NCBI RefSeq assembly: GCF_900103505.1
Contig: NZ_FNIA01000002.1
Coordinates: 124,001-188,000 of the forward strand
DNA: 64,000 nt
Reading direction: 5' to 3'
Origin: Haloarchaeobius iranensis
Lineage (GTDB): Archaea; Halobacteriota; Halobacteria; Halobacteriales; Natrialbaceae
Below the pieces are notes generated by a model. It did no database searches and was not told the DNA's origin. It saw only the letters and a list, made by a program, of their open reading frames with translations. Of this stretch, positions 63,065-64,000 are shown one piece after another. The position numbers and the translations under genes are program-made. Position 1 is the stretch's first letter. Each line of letters starts with the position of its first letter.

Positions 63065-64000
63065 ATGGGTCTCTTCGATAGGTTGCGCGGTGACGACGCC
63101 CCACGCGTCGCTTTCTTCGGTATCGACGGCGTGCCGTACAGCCTCGTCGCCGACAACGAGGACGTGTTCCCGAACCTCAACCGGATCGCTCGCGAGGGCG
63201 GCGCCGCTGCCATCGAGAGCATCGTTCCGCCGGAGTCGAGCGCGTGCTGGCCGTCGCTGACCACCGGGGTCAACCCCGGTGAGACGGGTGTCTACGGCTT
63301 CCAGGACCGTGAGACTGGCACCTACGACACGTACGTGCCGATGGGCGACGACGTGCAGGCCAAGCGGCTCTGGGACCGCGTGCAGGAGGACGGCCGCGAC
63401 GCGACCGTCCTGAACGTCCCCGTCACGTTCCCACCGCAACGCAACGTCCAGCGGCAGGTCTCCGGCTTCCTCTCCGTCGACGACATGACGAAGGCGGCAC
63501 AGCCCGAGGAGCTACAGGGGTACCTCGACTCCATCGACTACAACCTCGACGTGAACGCCAAGCTCGGCCACGACGACGACAAGACGGCGTTCATCGAGAA
63601 CGCCCACGAGACGCTCGAGAAGCGCTTCGAGGCGTTCGAACACTACGTCGAGCAGGACGACTGGGACCTCTTCTTCGGCGTGTTCATGACCACCGACCGG
63701 GTCAACCACTTCCTCTTCGAGCACTACGAGCGCGACGGCGAGTACAGGGAGGAGTTCCTCGAGTTCTACCGCACTGTCGACGAGTATATCGGGAAGCTCC
63801 GCGACGCGCTCCCCGACGACGTGACGATGCTCGTCGCCTCCGACCACGGCTTCACCACCCTCGACCACGAGGTCCACCTCAACGAGTGGCTCCGCCGCGA
63901 GGGCTGGCTCTCCTTCGACACCGACGAGCCCGGCGAACTCGGCGACATCAGCGACGAGACGCGCGCCTACTCGTTCATCCCCGGCCGCGTCTATCTCAAC
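63065..64000 (+). CDS. Alkaline phosphatase-fold phosphodiesterase, cut by the window end
   Basis: 312 codons are inside the window with no stop. The protein resembles type I phosphodiesterase/nucleotide pyrophosphatase enzymes: AFFGIDGVPYSL (metal Asp), PPESSACWPSLTTGVNPGET with the nucleophile region, GVFMTTDRVNHFLFEHY, and MLVASDHGFTTLDHEVHLN with the Asp-His metal ligands. The substrate is unknown. TATCC near 63040-63044 lies about 25 nt before the ATG. No signal peptide is present, so it is probably cytosolic. The C-terminus is missing. Confidence 0.87.
   Translation, partial: MGLFDRLRGDDAPRVAFFGIDGVPYSLVADNEDVFPNLNRIAREGGAAAIESIVPPESSACWPSLTTGVNPGETGVYGFQDRETGTYDTYVPMGDDVQAKRLWDRVQEDGRDATVLNVPVTFPPQRNVQRQVSGFLSVDDMTKAAQPEELQGYLDSIDYNLDVNAKLGHDDDKTAFIENAHETLEKRFEAFEHYVEQDDWDLFFGVFMTTDRVNHFLFEHYERDGEYREEFLEFYRTVDEYIGKLRDALPDDVTMLVASDHGFTTLDHEVHLNEWLRREGWLSFDTDEPGELGDISDETRAYSFIPGRVYLN

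Overview
The window is chromosomal DNA from a haloarchaeon (class Halobacteria); I cannot name the genus. DNA is about two-thirds GC by eye, coding thirds are almost all G/C, the proteins are very acidic, and the gene set is archaeal: transcription factor B, RpoL, Mre11/Rad50, NreA, Dph2, an archaeal B-family polymerase, a menaquinone pathway and a SufBCD system. Many starts, including several GTG starts, lie about 27 nt downstream of a TATA-like box (TTTA, TTTT or CTTA cores), as expected for leaderless haloarchaeal transcripts. I used that spacing to choose many starts. There are no rRNA genes, convincing tRNA genes, CRISPR arrays or insertion sequences.

Layout. 0-4.3 kb: a gene cut by the left edge, a HIT-family hydrolase and the sufCBD operon. 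4.4-8.6 kb: DNA polymerase B with a 451-residue LAGLIDADG intein in its Exo II motif, plus a synonymous-codon anomaly over polymerase motifs B and C. 8.7-15 kb: small haloarchaeal proteins and the rad50-mre11 pair. 15-17.3 kb: fructose-bisphosphate aldolase and fructose-bisphosphatase, then a small winged-helix gene with a decayed coupled partner. 17.6-21.4 kb: a carboxyltransferase with a PccX-like N-terminus and two membrane PH-domain proteins. 21.6-23.4 kb: a compact zinc-rich group of J-domain, TIR-domain and HNH proteins. 23.5-27.4 kb: tpiA, a YlbF-like protein, a degenerate receiver protein, dph2 and rpoL. 27.4-36.3 kb: hisF, menaquinone genes (menB, menD, menF) with a membrane J-domain protein between them, and a sulfite-oxidase-like enzyme. 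36.4-44 kb: an RHH protein, a fluoride-channel pair, mfnA, a site-2 protease, PEP synthase and an aminotransferase. 44-50 kb: a lipoprotein, a Get3/ArsA ATPase, glycerate kinase, an SDR enzyme, endonuclease V and an AN1-rhomboid protease. 51.4-64 kb: a coupled unit with DNA polymerase X and a Mut7-C RNase, a CPBP protein, NreA, TFB, RNase HI, a PadR regulator, pyrophosphatase and a right-edge phosphodiesterase.

Themes. DNA maintenance recurs (PolB, Mre11/Rad50, EndoV, PolX, NreA, RNase HI), as does gluconeogenic carbon flow (Fba, Fbp, TpiA, PpsA, glycerate kinase). Most of the window is ordinary core genome. The least explained parts are the TIR/HNH/J-domain group, the recoded patch in polB, the dispersed non-coding repeats, and the repeated use of one CTAG tetranucleotide as the stop of both genes in four convergent pairs.
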